In this document: piece by piece, positions 31,738 to 43,900 of the stretch | Position numbering within the stretch: the stretch's first letter is position 1 | Layout of the letters: every line of letters begins with the position of its first letter | Assembly: GCA_015680685.1 (NCBI GenBank) | Contig: MNCI01025274.1 | Location: 279,508 to 343,507 of the forward strand | Source of the DNA: Gnetum montanum | Lineage: Eukaryota; Streptophyta; Gnetopsida; Gnetales; Gnetaceae | Length of the DNA stretch: 64,000 nucleotides | Reading direction: 5' to 3' | Notes under the pieces: generated by a model | What the model saw: only the letters and a program-made list of their open reading frames with translations | What the model was told of the DNA's origin: nothing | Database searches by the model: none | Program-made: the position numbers and the translations under genes

Positions 31738-33201
31738 AATTCTGAGCTTAGTACTCCTCCAATGAGAATCAAGCTAAGTCATGATGCTCCCCAGCATGAC
31801 TAAAACTTGATTACCTTACAAACAGCTTCAAGAAAATTCAAAATCAATAGAAAAATGATTCCCTGGGATCCATAGAAGACTACGATGACATCTGGCATTA
31901 AACCTAGCAGATTTCAAACTCAAACTTGGTTTTCACTGAGTAGTAGCAAGTATCCAGCGTATACACCTAGCGTGCATCCCTAGCATATACGCCCAGCGTG
32001 TACACCCAGCATGCATCTCCAGCATGTGCGACCAGCACATGACCTCAAAGATTACCTGAAATAGACACTTTGGAGCAAGACTTCATACAAGGCATCAACT
32101 CATAGGGATAGAGAAATTTTTAGGCATCATCATGGGCTCCAGAAAATTGAATTTTGGCCTCGAAACCATCTACTTTGAAGGTCATACGCTAAGCATGTAC
32201 ATCCTGCACGCCCAGCGTGTACGCCCAGTGTGTAGCACAACGTATACCAATCAAAGCTCTCTAGAACTATGTCAGATCAAGTCCAACCGAGCTGAACATC
32301 CACAGGCAGCATTCTCGTGACATCCGAATTCAAATCTCAGGGCCGAATTTGATGCTTCCTATTATAGCAGTAGTTTGTAAAAATGACTTCTTTTGTTTTA
32401 GTCAAGTCTGTACGCCAAGTTCACACACCCAACGTGTACACGCTAGCGTACAGTAGTATATGCTGGCGTGCAGCAATATATGCTGGCATGCAGCACACTG
32501 TACACTTGTAAAATTTCATTCTTTCACACTCGGTCAACATGCCACATGTCACCCGACCCGAGAGTCCAGCATCCCACAACCAATCATCCCCTCTCAGATC
32601 CGAGTCTAACATCTAAACTTGTATAAAAAAACTGATTTTTGACCAGATAGGGGGTTCAAAAAAAAAAGATCGGAGCAAAAATTTGGGGCAATACACACAA
32701 AGAGAACATACAGAACATGGCATCCTAAGGCTGGACTTCCACCCTGCACACTAAGCATATAGCCTTCACGCTGTGCTTGCAGCCGAATCCAGCAAACAAT
32801 CATCCCCTTGCATTTATCGGAGCCTTCCGTCTGCCTTGTGTCAGATTCACAACTGCATTAGACCAGTGCATTGTAACTTTCTTTTTTACAATAATATTGC
32901 CACATTTCTTTTTCTAAGATCTGTCACAGTTTTTCATTCGTTCTTGTTTACTACTATTACATTTCTATATGTTTATGCTCTAGTTTACATTTATTACACC
33001 ATTTTCATATAACCCAGCATATCGCATATTGGCATATGTTTGAGAAAATCCTTGTCTGATCCACGTGCGGACCACACAAGGTACTCTACCTTCGTTAGTT
33101 CTAGCTCACCCTCAGGCGAAGGTAGGGTCTTCTGTGCTTGTCCGGTGATCTCTTAATCTCTGTTCCATTCGAGCCAGAGATCGATGATTTCGAATAGTAC
33201 A
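31725..33201 (+). repeat. 3' LTR of element B (1,477 bp)
   Basis: TGAAACACC...AGTACA, direct repeat of 14397-15913. TATA box near 32622. U3 word clusters at 31950-32035, 32185-32235 and 32405-32500. Confidence 0.95.
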
Positions 33202-33206
33202 GGGAG
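33202..33206 (+). repeat. Target site duplication of element B, right copy (GGGAG)
   Basis: Immediately after the 3' LTR; equals 14392-14396. Confidence 0.95.
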
Positions 33207-36200
33207 GTACCCAGATTCAACTGCTATCACTCCTACAATACTCTGTTCATGGCTCATCACCTCATGACCTATTTCCAGAACCCCCTGGTACTGTATATTA
33301 CGCTGGCGGGTAAGAATCTAGGTTTTTGTCATTTCGATGTGTGTCAAAGCACTAACTGTTATCTGGGTTTACATCGAGCATAAAGAATTTGCCCCTTTTT
33401 CTATGATGTAGGTTCTTTATCAATGACAACGGTCTCATGGGTGATAATGATACCTTTTCATTGAGCGAAAGGGCTATTAGTGAATTTACTACTATTAGCA
33501 ATGTACGGGCCGCTGTCATGGAACAACTAGTGTTTGAAATTCTAGAGTACCTGACCCGCTATGCTGACTTTTTTGCTAGGTGTAAAAATTTCGGATGGCT
33601 AGATAAGGAATGGACCTTGGATCCTCCCCTCACTGTGGCCGATGTGCGAAGGAGAATCCCTCCATTTCCTTTGCCATTCGGACCTGGTAAACGTTGTTAC
33701 GATGATTAATTGTGTCAATGTTATCAGTTAGCAATGATTTGTGAAGTTGTATTATTTTATTTTTTTGCAATCTCGACTCAGCTATTGTTTTATGTATGTA
33801 GTTAGGGAATCATGGGAAATCACGATCATGGCCTCCGATCATGATGTGAGCAATATATTTTTCCACCATGGTGACATAAAGGAGGCACAACACTGGCTCA
33901 GCCATAGAGCGGCCTATGCTGTTTTGACCAATAACCTTCGGGAGGCTGGTCTAATGGACCTGTTCTTTACTATAACCCCTGATGTTACCACGGGTGAAAT
34001 GTTAACCCTAGTCAACTTCTTCAGTGAAGAAGCCGAGCATCTTTGCATACGCGTGCATAATGTGCACATAAATTTTGAAATCGATGCTCAACTATTCGTT
34101 GATCTCTTCAGGGTCCCCTCCAATGGCTTTCCTATAGAGGAAAAGTCGAAGAGGAGCACCAAATGTTAGGAAGGGATAGAGAAGTGGCTAGGGGTTAAGA
34201 AAGAGGCCAAAGGGATTTCTGCTGATGGGATTGAGTTGGTGGTGGCCCACACCATTTACCCCCTATTCTAAGCTTGAACCTTCCCCAAAACACTCTCCCA
34301 AGGGAGATTCCTCACTATAGAACAGGCTTGTAGTATGTGAGAGGTCATGAAGGAGGGGACACGATTCAATTGGGCCATCTATTTTGCCGAAGGCGTGTGT
34401 GTTGAAATGGTCAGGCTTCGCAAGAAGCTTGAGTCCCATTTTAATGTGCATTTTGCCTTTTTTATAGCTTACTTCTAGTGCTTTGCTGAGTTTTTGGTCA
34501 TCCAATAGGATGGAGTCTAGATGAAACAGGACTGTGACCAGATTTCTAAACCATGGATTTCCCATATTTTCTACACCGTCCGGTCGCAGGACCCTCCTGA
34601 GGGAATCGGGGAGTCGTTATCTATAACGATTAGGGACATTGTGGCACCTCAAATGTAGGGTCCAGAAAGCATGGGTGGGGCACTCCCTTCCTATACTGGT
34701 GACACATCGAGGGGGATGCACCTAGTGGCTGAGATAGTGGACCCGTTGGTGCCTTGGAAGAAGCCTCGTTTGACTGAGGAGTCTGCCGAGCCAACAAGTA
34801 GTGCAAGGTAGAAGATGCAGGTCAAATTTCGGAGGAGTAATCCTCTAGTAGGTAAGAAAAGGAACATGCTAATGGTTACTTCCATGTTGTATATAGACAC
34901 TTTTAAGTCACAATTTATTGAACTAGGGAAGAATTTCATGTTAGCTGGAAACGTTATATGATAGCGAAGGAGAGGGTTGTAGAAAGGTTAACCCTTGAAA
35001 TGGGGGCTATGGTTTTACGATGTGAGGAGGAGACCTCGACCTTGGAAGAGGAGTCTTTAGCAGTCAATCAAGTGAGTAGCATGTAGGTTCTTGTGCGTGA
35101 GAAGGGAGTAGCCGTGGAAGATGTCGAAGTCCCTTTGGCTCAGACAAGAAGAGGTAAATGATTTGTAACTCTGTTAGGCTAACTTTCACAGTGTACTCGA
35201 CTCTCGGCAATTTCTTCTTACAGTTGTATTGGTTATTGTAATGTTTCAATTATGTCTTCCTATGGAACTTGTTATGCATAATAGAAGACCAGGATATGCA
35301 CATGTCAACGGTGGAAACTCGATCCTAGGGTAAATTTCCTAATAAATTCGTCTTTATGGAGGGGATCGTTCATGACATGATTGGCCACTTGGAGCAAATC
35401 AACCCTAAAGCAGGTACATCATGATCATTATGCAGAAGTTGTTCCATTTTGGTATTGTGTTATCTAATTATGTCTAATTGCCATGCTATGTTATTAGGAG
35501 CTTGACTCAGGTGGGATCCGTTGGAGCCTATTGATCTAGACACCATTGAACCCTCCGCGGAAGAGACCGTCGTGCCGCACAACATTTACAATGAAATGCA
35601 TAAATGTGTTGTACACTCAACTCATTCCTTGTGGGAATGCTAGAACATAAACGAGGATCTTTGGAAAAATTGCAAAGGTCGGAGAAAGAGAGAGCGGCTC
35701 TAAGTGATGAAGTGGGGGACTTGAGGTCTTGGAATGAATTCCTGCAGGCTCAAGGGATGGAAAACAAGGACTAGTAGACGACTATTGTGGACTACACCCT
35801 TTATTGGACGGTCGTCCGAAATAGCGTTCAGACTAGCCATGAACTGGTTGAGCAGCAGATGCAAATGGACCTCCTAGCTCAAAAGAATTAGGACTGGAAG
35901 GACTATAGTGCAAGTGTGCAAGAATGGGGGAAGATGCAAAAAGATCATAAACATGTCTATAAGGGGGACTATGCTACCTACCGTGAACAGTACAGGGACT
36001 CTGCCATCGAGGCTTAGTCTCTTTGACTATTCCTTGACGTTATTGGTGCTTCCAGTGCATTTGAAAAGTTCCAGGAGCAAGTGATAGTGAGCGCCTCTCT
36101 AGAAAGGGAAATGACTCTTCCCAGAGGAGAGACAACCATCCCTTCCTTCTTCCCTGAACCACCTTGTTGGACTCCTATGGAAAAAGGGAAGATGAAGGCT

Positions 36201-36652
36201 AGAACTAATCTAGGAGATGGGGTTTGGTCTGAGCTTACCGAGGATGAGATTATGCAACATCTGTGGATTGGCTTAGAATAAATTCCATTTGCAACTGATG
36301 CCGGACCATCATAGGTGAGTGTTTCTATCATTATTCCTTTTATCATGCCTAGTTTTGATCGTGATGTCAGTATACGTGTTATGTATGATTATAGGAACGA
36401 CCTGAAGAGGTTCCTCAACGAGGAGAGCGTAACGTGGATGATGGTCCTCATGAAGGGGGTTCGCAAGGGACAGAGCTTAATGGTGGTGGTCAACGCCATG
36501 GCAAACAGCTTCACACAAAAGAGCCTGATAGGGAAGGTCACCTTCATGAAGACATGCCATATGAAAAAGGTGGCCCTTATGAGGATGATTTGCTCAGGGT
36601 GGAGATTGAGCTGCGGGACACGGGTGACAGTGGGGATAGAGGAGATGCGTAA
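33207..36652 (+). pseudogene. aORF exons 2b-8 of element C (antisense gene)
   Basis: Exon 2b ends at 33309 (donor GGCGG|GTAAGA) after NTLFMAHHLMTYFQNP. Exon 3, 33412-33686: FINDNGLMGDNDTFSLSE...GWLDKEWTL. Exon 4, 33802-34851: GLMDLFFTITPDVTTGEMLT, LFVDLFRVPSNGF, a putative KWLGVKKEAKG and KPWISHIFYT. Exon 5, about 34944-35153, is acidic. Exon 6, 35285-35413: FVFMEGIVHDMIGHLEQINP. Exon 7, 35498-36314: LRWDPLEP, then a coiled-coil-like EWGKMQKDHKH region. Exon 8, 36395-36652: charged tail ERPEEVPQRGERNVDDGPHE... ending GDRGDA-stop. All borders are GT/AG. Several stops (e.g. 34167, 34269, 36017). Order and borders match B, supporting one conserved gene. Function unknown. Confidence 0.8.
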
Positions 36653-36834
36653 TGTGGTTATATTGGCCATAGTTCTTTTTATTTTATTTTATGATGAGAC
36701 AGACAAAATATTTATTTTTTGACATTTTAATGCAAATTTGATCTAGGTCAATGCTCTTTTGTTGTTACTGTTCTTGCTTTATGCAAAGTGTGAATTAGTA
36801 GGTTTTGATGTTATGAGAAATGGAAGATAGTTTA
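36653..36834 (+). other. Probable 3' UTR of the C aORF
   Basis: AT-rich sequence after the aORF stop, with poly-T and 'aaaatattta' stretches. No coding signal. Confidence 0.4.
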
Positions 36835-37115
36835 GGCGTATAGCATAAACTAAGTTTCTAGTTTAAAGTCATTGTAGGCTACCAGATAAATCGGGTGCAA
36901 AGCATAAATAAGGCAACTAGTCTTGGGCCATTTTGAGCCTTTGACCAGTTCAAGCGTAAACTGCGATTTAAATAGGTAGTTTAAGGCCATTTCGGGCCAT
37001 GGGTAGTTTTAGGCCATTTCGGGCCATGGGTAGTTTTAGGTCATTTCGAGCCATGGGTAGTTTTAGGCCATTTTGGGCCATGTATAGTTTTAGGCCATTT
37101 CGGGCTGTGGGTAGC
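36835..37115 (-). repeat. Hairpin/TAAACT units, pro-aORF junction of element C
   Basis: On the plus strand five consecutive ~29-base copies of 'tagttttaggccatttcgggccatggg' (36965-37110), preceded by more diverged copies from 36845. On the element strand each is GGCC-CGAAAT-GGCC followed by TAAAACTA. Confidence 0.9.
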
Positions 37116-37162
37116 ACATGTGATTAATTTTAGATAAAGTTAAGAGCGATGAAGATAACTAG

Positions 37163-37340
37163 TAGGGGTGTAAACACATGAGCGTAAATGAGAACAACTG
37201 GTGGAAGCGTAAAAATAAGCCTAAGTGTAAAATGAGCATAATTGGTGGATGCATAAAAATAAGCCTAAGCGTAAAATGAGCATAGCTGGTGGATGTGTAA
37301 AAATAAGCCTAAGCGTAAAATGAGCATAGTTGGTGGATGC
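37163..37340 (+). repeat. 44-bp tandem repeat, element C
   Basis: Three near-identical 44-base units at 37207-37250, 37251-37294 and 37295-37338 ('gcgtaaaaataagcctaag', 'cgtaaaatgagcatagctgg'), with a partial unit before. Present between protease and array in C only. Confidence 0.85.
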
Positions 37341-37439
37341 AAAGGTGGGATAACATGATGAAATAAAACATGCGTAAACTATATGGTAATCAGATGACCC
37401 AGTTTACTAGCTAGCCATATAATTGTTTCCTGATCGCTT

Positions 37440-37743
37440 TTATTTTTGGTGATGTGTAACGATGAGGGGGTTTACCACCCTTTTCCTTCGCATCACACTC
37501 CTCTTCTAGGAATGGTAGCTTGGCCCAAATTAGGTTGTCATCAACCACTATTTCAGCTTGTTCAAGTATTCAGACAGGGGATTGATCTTCAGACATTTCA
37601 ATTTTTGACCCCTGCTCTGTTTCTATGTTATTAACAACCTGAGGGGTTATTTCATCACCATGGATAACCACCTCTCCTCCTACATAAGGTAGATGGATCT
37701 CCTGATGTATAGGCGATGAAACTACTCTTAATTGGGCCAACCA
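37440..37743 (-). pseudogene. pro: Protease C-terminus of element C (partial, next to gap)
   Basis: On the minus strand the sequence left of the gap encodes the block RVVSSPIHQEIHLPYVGGEV and then VIHGDEITPQVVNNIETEQ, matching the end of protease in A and B, followed by the weaker VDDNLIWAKLPF block. The catalytic D-D-G-A would lie in the N gap. Ends near 37440. Confidence 0.8.
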
Positions 37744-38728
37744 NNNNNNNNNNNNNNNNNNNNNNNNNNNNNNNNNNNNNNNNNNNNNNNNNNNNNNNNN
37801 NNNNNNNNNNNNNNNNNNNNNNNNNNNNNNNNNNNNNNNNNNNNNNNNNNNNNNNNNNNNNNNNNNNNNNNNNNNNNNNNNNNNNNNNNNNNNNNNNNNN
37901 NNNNNNNNNNNNNNNNNNNNNNNNNNNNNNNNNNNNNNNNNNNNNNNNNNNNNNNNNNNNNNNNNNNNNNNNNNNNNNNNNNNNNNNNNNNNNNNNNNNN
38001 NNNNNNNNNNNNNNNNNNNNNNNNNNNNNNNNNNNNNNNNNNNNNNNNNNNNNNNNNNNNNNNNNNNNNNNNNNNNNNNNNNNNNNNNNNNNNNNNNNNN
38101 NNNNNNNNNNNNNNNNNNNNNNNNNNNNNNNNNNNNNNNNNNNNNNNNNNNNNNNNNNNNNNNNNNNNNNNNNNNNNNNNNNNNNNNNNNNNNNNNNNNN
38201 NNNNNNNNNNNNNNNNNNNNNNNNNNNNNNNNNNNNNNNNNNNNNNNNNNNNNNNNNNNNNNNNNNNNNNNNNNNNNNNNNNNNNNNNNNNNNNNNNNNN
38301 NNNNNNNNNNNNNNNNNNNNNNNNNNNNNNNNNNNNNNNNNNNNNNNNNNNNNNNNNNNNNNNNNNNNNNNNNNNNNNNNNNNNNNNNNNNNNNNNNNNN
38401 NNNNNNNNNNNNNNNNNNNNNNNNNNNNNNNNNNNNNNNNNNNNNNNNNNNNNNNNNNNNNNNNNNNNNNNNNNNNNNNNNNNNNNNNNNNNNNNNNNNN
38501 NNNNNNNNNNNNNNNNNNNNNNNNNNNNNNNNNNNNNNNNNNNNNNNNNNNNNNNNNNNNNNNNNNNNNNNNNNNNNNNNNNNNNNNNNNNNNNNNNNNN
38601 NNNNNNNNNNNNNNNNNNNNNNNNNNNNNNNNNNNNNNNNNNNNNNNNNNNNNNNNNNNNNNNNNNNNNNNNNNNNNNNNNNNNNNNNNNNNNNNNNNNN
38701 NNNNNNNNNNNNNNNNNNNNNNNNNNNN
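37744..38728. other. Assembly gap (985 N)
   Basis: Run of N. By comparison with A and B it replaces the gag-pro linker and the catalytic part of the protease of element C. The gap length may be nominal. Confidence 0.99.
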
Positions 38729-40830
38729 ACACATGTAGGGCTTGGTTTTCTGGGCGGGCTGGACTACTACTGTCCAAGATCAGGTCACCTTGATCGATCA
38801 TGCGTTGAATGTCATCTTTCAACACCCAGCAGTAATCCATGTCATGGCCACACAATTGATGATAATCACAGAAGCGGTCTAGCCTAAAGTTCTTGGGAAT
38901 AGGCGGTTCATTAGGTTGTGCCAAGGAGGGGTTCTTAAGTAACTCACAATGGTGCTTGTGATGTTTCAAGGCCTCCTTGGACACCGCCTTATGTCGGATG
39001 TGACCAGTTCCCAATAATTGCTTCAGAAGTTCTGAAGGCTTCATAGGTAGAGTTGTGTAATTTGAGTGATCCTTACGCTCAAATTTTGACCTTGATTGTG
39101 GGGATGTTTCGGGGGCTAAAGAAGCTTCTTAATTGGGGCCACTTGAGCTAGTTGTTGGCTTAGCTAGCTCCGCAGTAGTTTTCTTGTTGTTGTTGTTCTT
39201 TTTCTTGGCTCCTTCAGCAATCGCTGCAACTATAGTCATCGTGGCTTTGCCTTTTTCCTTACCCTTGCTATGGGCATTTTTGTAGGCCACATACAATGGA
39301 TCTTTACTAGCCTCTGCTGCATCTTAGATGCTCTTAGTCTGAGCAAAGGCTTGGCTAAGGGAATAGGGGATAAGGTAATACAGTTTAGACTTGATAAAGT
39401 CGTTGACCGCTCCCTTGAAGATTGCCAATAGATGGGCCTCCGCAATGGGTTCGCAGATCTCGTTCAAGGTAGCGCTCCAATGCTGTATAAACTTTTGGAC
39501 AAACTCAAGCAGGTCTTGTTTAACTCCCATGAGCTCATCTAGTGTGACTTCTAGCTTCAGGTTGTATTTGAAGTGAGTCACAAATTTGGTTAACAGCTCT
39601 TCCAAGGTTGAGATGGAAGTGCGTGGAAGTGCTTAATACTAGTCCAAAGCTTTACCAGTTAAGGACATAGCAAAAACATGGATTATAGTATGTGGTCATT
39701 ATTGCAAAAATAAGGACTCTAACCTAAAAGTGACGAGGTGGGCATTGGGATGACCTTTCCTATTGTATTTTGTGAAATAAGGAAGGGGCATCCCTGGTGG
39801 CAACGACAGGACCAGGACTGCTGGGCTAATAGGATCATCATGGTAGAAATCCATGACCTGTACCATGTTAGAGCCAGTAGCCTTAAGATGCTTAACCTCT
39901 TCTGTAAGGGTCTAGATGAGCTGGAAGGCTTGGTCCAAACCAATAGATGACGAGGTCGGTTGTGGAGTGGAAGGAGGAGCCACACTGGGTGGCAGCATAG
40001 AGGCAATAGCTAGGCCGATGGTTGGTGCTATTGGGATAGTCCTTGCAGGCAGTGTTTCTTGCAGCATCCACCATCCGGCAGTTGTTGCAGATGGGGAAAC
40101 CACCATCGATTGCGCTATTGGGTACACTATTTGTGTAGCCAGAGGCATGAGCAACGATCCCGTAGTCGGGTTTAGCATTTTTGGGACTTGACTTTGATGG
40201 TGAGGATGGTGGTGCATTTGTGCAGGATGCACAACAAGAGACATGTTGGGAGCCCACCATGCTGTGGTGGCAGGCCCTGTTGTGTGAATGGGGAGCGTAG
40301 TCGGTGTTGTAGGTATCGCATGCACATGTGGTGGCACAGGCGCAGGCACACGATGAGGCGAGTTAGGTAATCACACCTGGTGAGGAATGATCTGTGATGG
40401 ACCGTCACCCAGGAAGATAGTCAGAGAGATGAAATGTAAACGTGGTGAATGTGGGACTCGATTAGTGTTAGATAATGTCAAAGGTATGGTTACCATGAAT
40501 AACGAGTTTATACGAGACGTTGTGGAGGGAGGGGCCATGGTGAAATCAGCATAATTACCTCGCTCAGAGTGATATTCTAGATCATCTTGTCCGTTGTGAA
40601 GTGTTTCATCATGGAACAAGACCTCTAGTTCTTCTGGTGATGTCTTTGCCATCAACATTTGATCTAGGATCCACAACTGTTGATCTGTCAGGGGTATGAA
40701 AGTGCTAGACGTAGGGATGAATTCCTTCTTGTTGCAGTATGAACTCATACTCTCATTTTTCCTCGAGCTCTTATGGATACATAGGAAGGTTTGCCACTAG
40801 CTTAGCATAGAGGAAATTGTATCTTTCCCT
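38729..40830 (-). pseudogene. gag: gag of element C (damaged)
   Basis: Reads leftwards. N-terminal block MSSYCNKKEFIPTSSTFIPL from 40748 (with upstream homology FLCIHKSSRKNES from about 40785), Pro/Thr-rich linker, GLDQAFQLIQTLTEEVK and VMDFYHDDPISPA (near 39870), capsid-like core ELLTKFVTHFKYNLKLE, VQKFIQHWSATLNEI, FKGAVNDFIKSKLYYL (39320-39605), Lys-rich region and knuckle CDYHQLCGHDMDYC (near 38830-38875, C-X2-H-X4-H-X4-C intact). Ends at the gap after SSPARPENQALHV. At least two frameshifts and several stops. Its N-terminus is missing: it joins directly to the LTR remnant. Confidence 0.85.
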
Positions 40831-40915
40831 GCGCTAAGCCTGTCCCTCAGGTTCCTCGCTTGAGTTGCTGGATTTTGCCCAATCGTCGAGGCCTTGAAGT
40901 TTTTATGGTATTTCA
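40831..40915 (-). repeat. 5' LTR remnant of element C (about 85 bp)
   Basis: On the minus strand TGAAATACCATAAAAACTTC from 40915 onwards matches the first 80-90 bases of the 3' LTR (7813 downwards). The match fades at about 40830 and gag follows, so about 1.3 kb of LTR plus leader and gag start have been deleted. Confidence 0.8.
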
Positions 40916-40920
40916 ACGTT
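40916..40920 (+). repeat. Target site duplication of element C, right copy (ACGTT)
   Basis: Directly right of the 5' terminus of C; equals 6408-6412. Confidence 0.9.
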
Positions 40921-40991
40921 AACATGACATAAATCAATACGTTCAAGAGTTTTAGCATAGCAACATAGGGGCTGTTAACACTCCTACTTAC

Positions 40992-43900
40992 CCGCACGAG
41001 GATTGGCCTATTGAAGGTGTTTGATCATGTCATCAACAAGCCCCTAAACAAACGTAAACTTGTTAGGAACTTCAGCCCATGACTCCGTCTGGGGCAGAGG
41101 AGGTCCTGAGACATTAGCAGTAGCACCTGTTACATGATTAAGCATGTCAAAAATGACTGAAATGGACTACGATAGGGCACATCCAAACCCTAAACTCACC
41201 AACATCCAACTGCTGTCTTGTTTCTTGCCGGTGCAAGACGATCACGGTAGGTTCAGTAGAAGGCCCGGCCAAGTCCATGAAAACTCCTACCTCATGCACT
41301 GGTGCTTTTTCTTTCAGGAGATTAGCATCCTTTTTATTTCAGGGAGGCACCTCTTCATTAGTAGGAAGAGGCTTCCTAATAGCAAGAGCCCCTGCCCTGG
41401 AGACAAGAGCTCCATTATTCCTAGCCGGGGCCCACACATCTTTATTTGTTGTCGATGTTCTGAGGGTCAACACTTCCTCGTCACCTTCTTCTTTGTCTTC
41501 TTCTTCTGCTGCCCAAAAAAGGGTATACACACAACAAATCAAGATAGGTTAACTCAAAACTAATACCATGCTACAAATCACTACCTAACTAAGCATAAAA
41601 TAGCAGGCTCCCTAAACACTCACCAATGGGGGGTTGTGTTCGCCGTTACTTGAACTGTAATCTTCGTTCCTCTTCATGAAGGCTTTCCCTAGTTGGGGGA
41701 GGTCTCTTTCTCTGCAACTCCATGGGCACGGTCTCAACCAGGAGATGTTCATACTATGTCACATTGCCGAGTATGGTAGGGGGGTCTCCCCTACATTGTC
41801 CTAGCTGCAAGTGCTACGAACTGCCAGACCTTTAGTCCTTACAAAAAATGAATACCCAACCATCTTCAGGGGAGCCTGATCTTGCATGGTCTGAAGGACC
41901 TATCAAATCCACGACTTGGAAATCTGGTCGCGATCTAGCTTAGACCAGACTCTATCCTCCTGGACCACCAGGAACTCCATGAAGCACTTTAAACAGCCTA
42001 TGTAGAAAGTGTAGTGTATGTTAGAGCGAGACTCCATTTGCTCACGAAGCCCCAAAATCTCGCCCTGTAGACCACTGCATAGGAACTTGGCCTAGTTATA
42101 ACGGGCCCCTTCCTCGATGACTTCCCGCATTACCCATGCCTTCTCAAGCCCCAAGACCTTCCCTTGGGTGAGCAGTTGAGGGAATGCATGAGCAGGAAAG
42201 ATCGGGTATATCCCCATGGCAGGACCATCCTTAAGTTTGTCCATAGGGAACCCTTTCTGCTCCTTGGTGAGCCTCAGCCACTCCTCGATATGCTTCTTTT
42301 GGAGGGTCAACTCCTACTTGCCCTTCGACATCACATCAGTGCCATCAGTGGGAATGCCAAAACAATCTACAAATAGTTGGTCATTGATGTCAATAACCAC
42401 CCGCACACCCCGCACGTACGTGTGAAAGTGGCTCTCTTACCTAGAAAAGGAAATGATCAAGGAAAGAATCTCAGTAGCAAGGACACCTAGATTCGACACC
42501 ATAAACAAATCCATAAGCCCAACCATCTAGATTCTTCTAAGCAAAGGGCCCAGAGCCCCTCGTTCTAGCCAGCTCTGGCTTGCCGATACTTCACCATATT
42601 TGAAGTAGATGTTTCTCCCTTGTCTTTTGGCAGTCACCACCATCACCTCATGAGGCTTCTTTGCTCTTGCAGCAATGATCACAAAACATGCTTAGCATAA
42701 AAGAGAGAAGAAACTACGAAAAAAGTTGAGCGCACGATGCCCGCTTGTTAACCCACCAGGTCTATACAATATGGGGAATAGTGGGTGTTCAGCCACCAAG
42801 ACTGCTTCGAGCGTAACCTGCTTAAAAGGTTCTCTCCACTCCTTGTCTAGCCAACCCTTTATCCTAAAATTACTGTAGAAAGAGGCGAGTGTGCATAGGT
42901 AGGAACGGTATCCTTCCCCACAATGAGCAATCACGCCCGCCCTCAGGCTCTTGGCAGAGGCAAATTCCTATAGGGCTAGCTGTGCTATGGCCAACTCGCC
43001 CGGCTGATCATGAATCCTGCCATCATCAAGATAGAACCTGGTAACAAGTGCACACTATTAACACTCGGCCAAGCATGGCCGACGTTGCACAACCAAGCAA
43101 AGTAAACACATGAAACTCACCTGCCAATACAGTAGGGTTTCAGAAAGTATGTCACCACATGATGTGCAAGGTACAATGTGTTGTAAGGATGATAACACTA
43201 GTATTCCAATATATTCTAGATCCAAGCCAAGCATCTCAACCCTGTGGAGTGTTGGGTAGACCCTCCTCCCAGCCTGCTTGTGGTCGCGTCATCAGAAAGA
43301 TATCTCAAGATGCCCCGATTTGTCCCTGGCAGCAAAGCCTCTATTATGCCGGATGCCCGCGTCTCATCCGAGGAGGACCAAATCATGAGACTAAACTAGC
43401 TAAGAAGGAATTGCAGGAAGTCTCACGCCCCATCCCTAAACCAAACCGCTTGCTCTTCCAAACATATCGAGGGAGGGGGAATGTTGGCCATAGGTCTACC
43501 TACATGACATAAGACTCCTTCAAGATCCAAAATGATCAATCTAGACCTTGGCCCTACCCTGCACGATGGAAACAACAAATATTGACATCAAATATGAACA
43601 TAATACATGTGCAACATAGCAGCACTTAGCCGACCATAAATGTAGCATAACATAATCCATGTTCATCATAGCATAGCAAAGATGCAAAAGCCTAGCATAG
43701 CAAGAACATGCAAGTAACTTAGTGTAGCAACAAAATAACTAACAGCATGCCCAAACAAAAATACGTGCCTACGTTATACATAGCCAAACCCTCCTGAGGG
43801 TTTTACATCACGACATGCCAAGGTTAAGCAACTTAAAGGACCCTAGTCTCACAATCGTGGCAACCGCCGTAGCAATGATGGCCTTGCATGCAACCCCAAT

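Larger units (their letters stand above)
14397..33201 (+). mobile_element. Element B, complete nested Tat/Ogre-like retrotransposon (18,805 bp)
   Basis: Both LTRs, PBS, gag-pro, antisense eight-exon gene, pol, PPT and a perfect 5-bp target duplication are present, so this is the reference copy for the family. It lies in exon 2 of the antisense gene of element C. Length is in the range of Ogre-type elements (typically well over 15 kb). LTR copies differ visibly: in their first 90 bases about eight to ten differences by eye. All coding regions carry stops, so even this youngest insertion is old. Confidence 0.95.
33207..40915 (-). mobile_element. Element C, 5' part (rest of aORF, gag-pro, 5' LTR remnant)
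   Basis: Continuation of the minus-strand element interrupted by B. From right to left on the element strand: remnant of the 5' LTR, gag, protease (partly in the N gap), tandem repeats, first hairpin/TAAACT array, then the aORF, which reads on the plus strand and rejoins exon 2a at 14396. Confidence 0.9.

Noticed and set aside
37655-39044. Very long frames across the N run
   Set aside because: They are translations of N. Only the flanks are informative (protease C-terminus and gag knuckle).
41144-41563. Plus-strand frames with Ser/Phe-rich products
   Set aside because: Opposite strand of the acidic exon 5 of the A aORF (Glu/Asp codons read as Ser/Phe).
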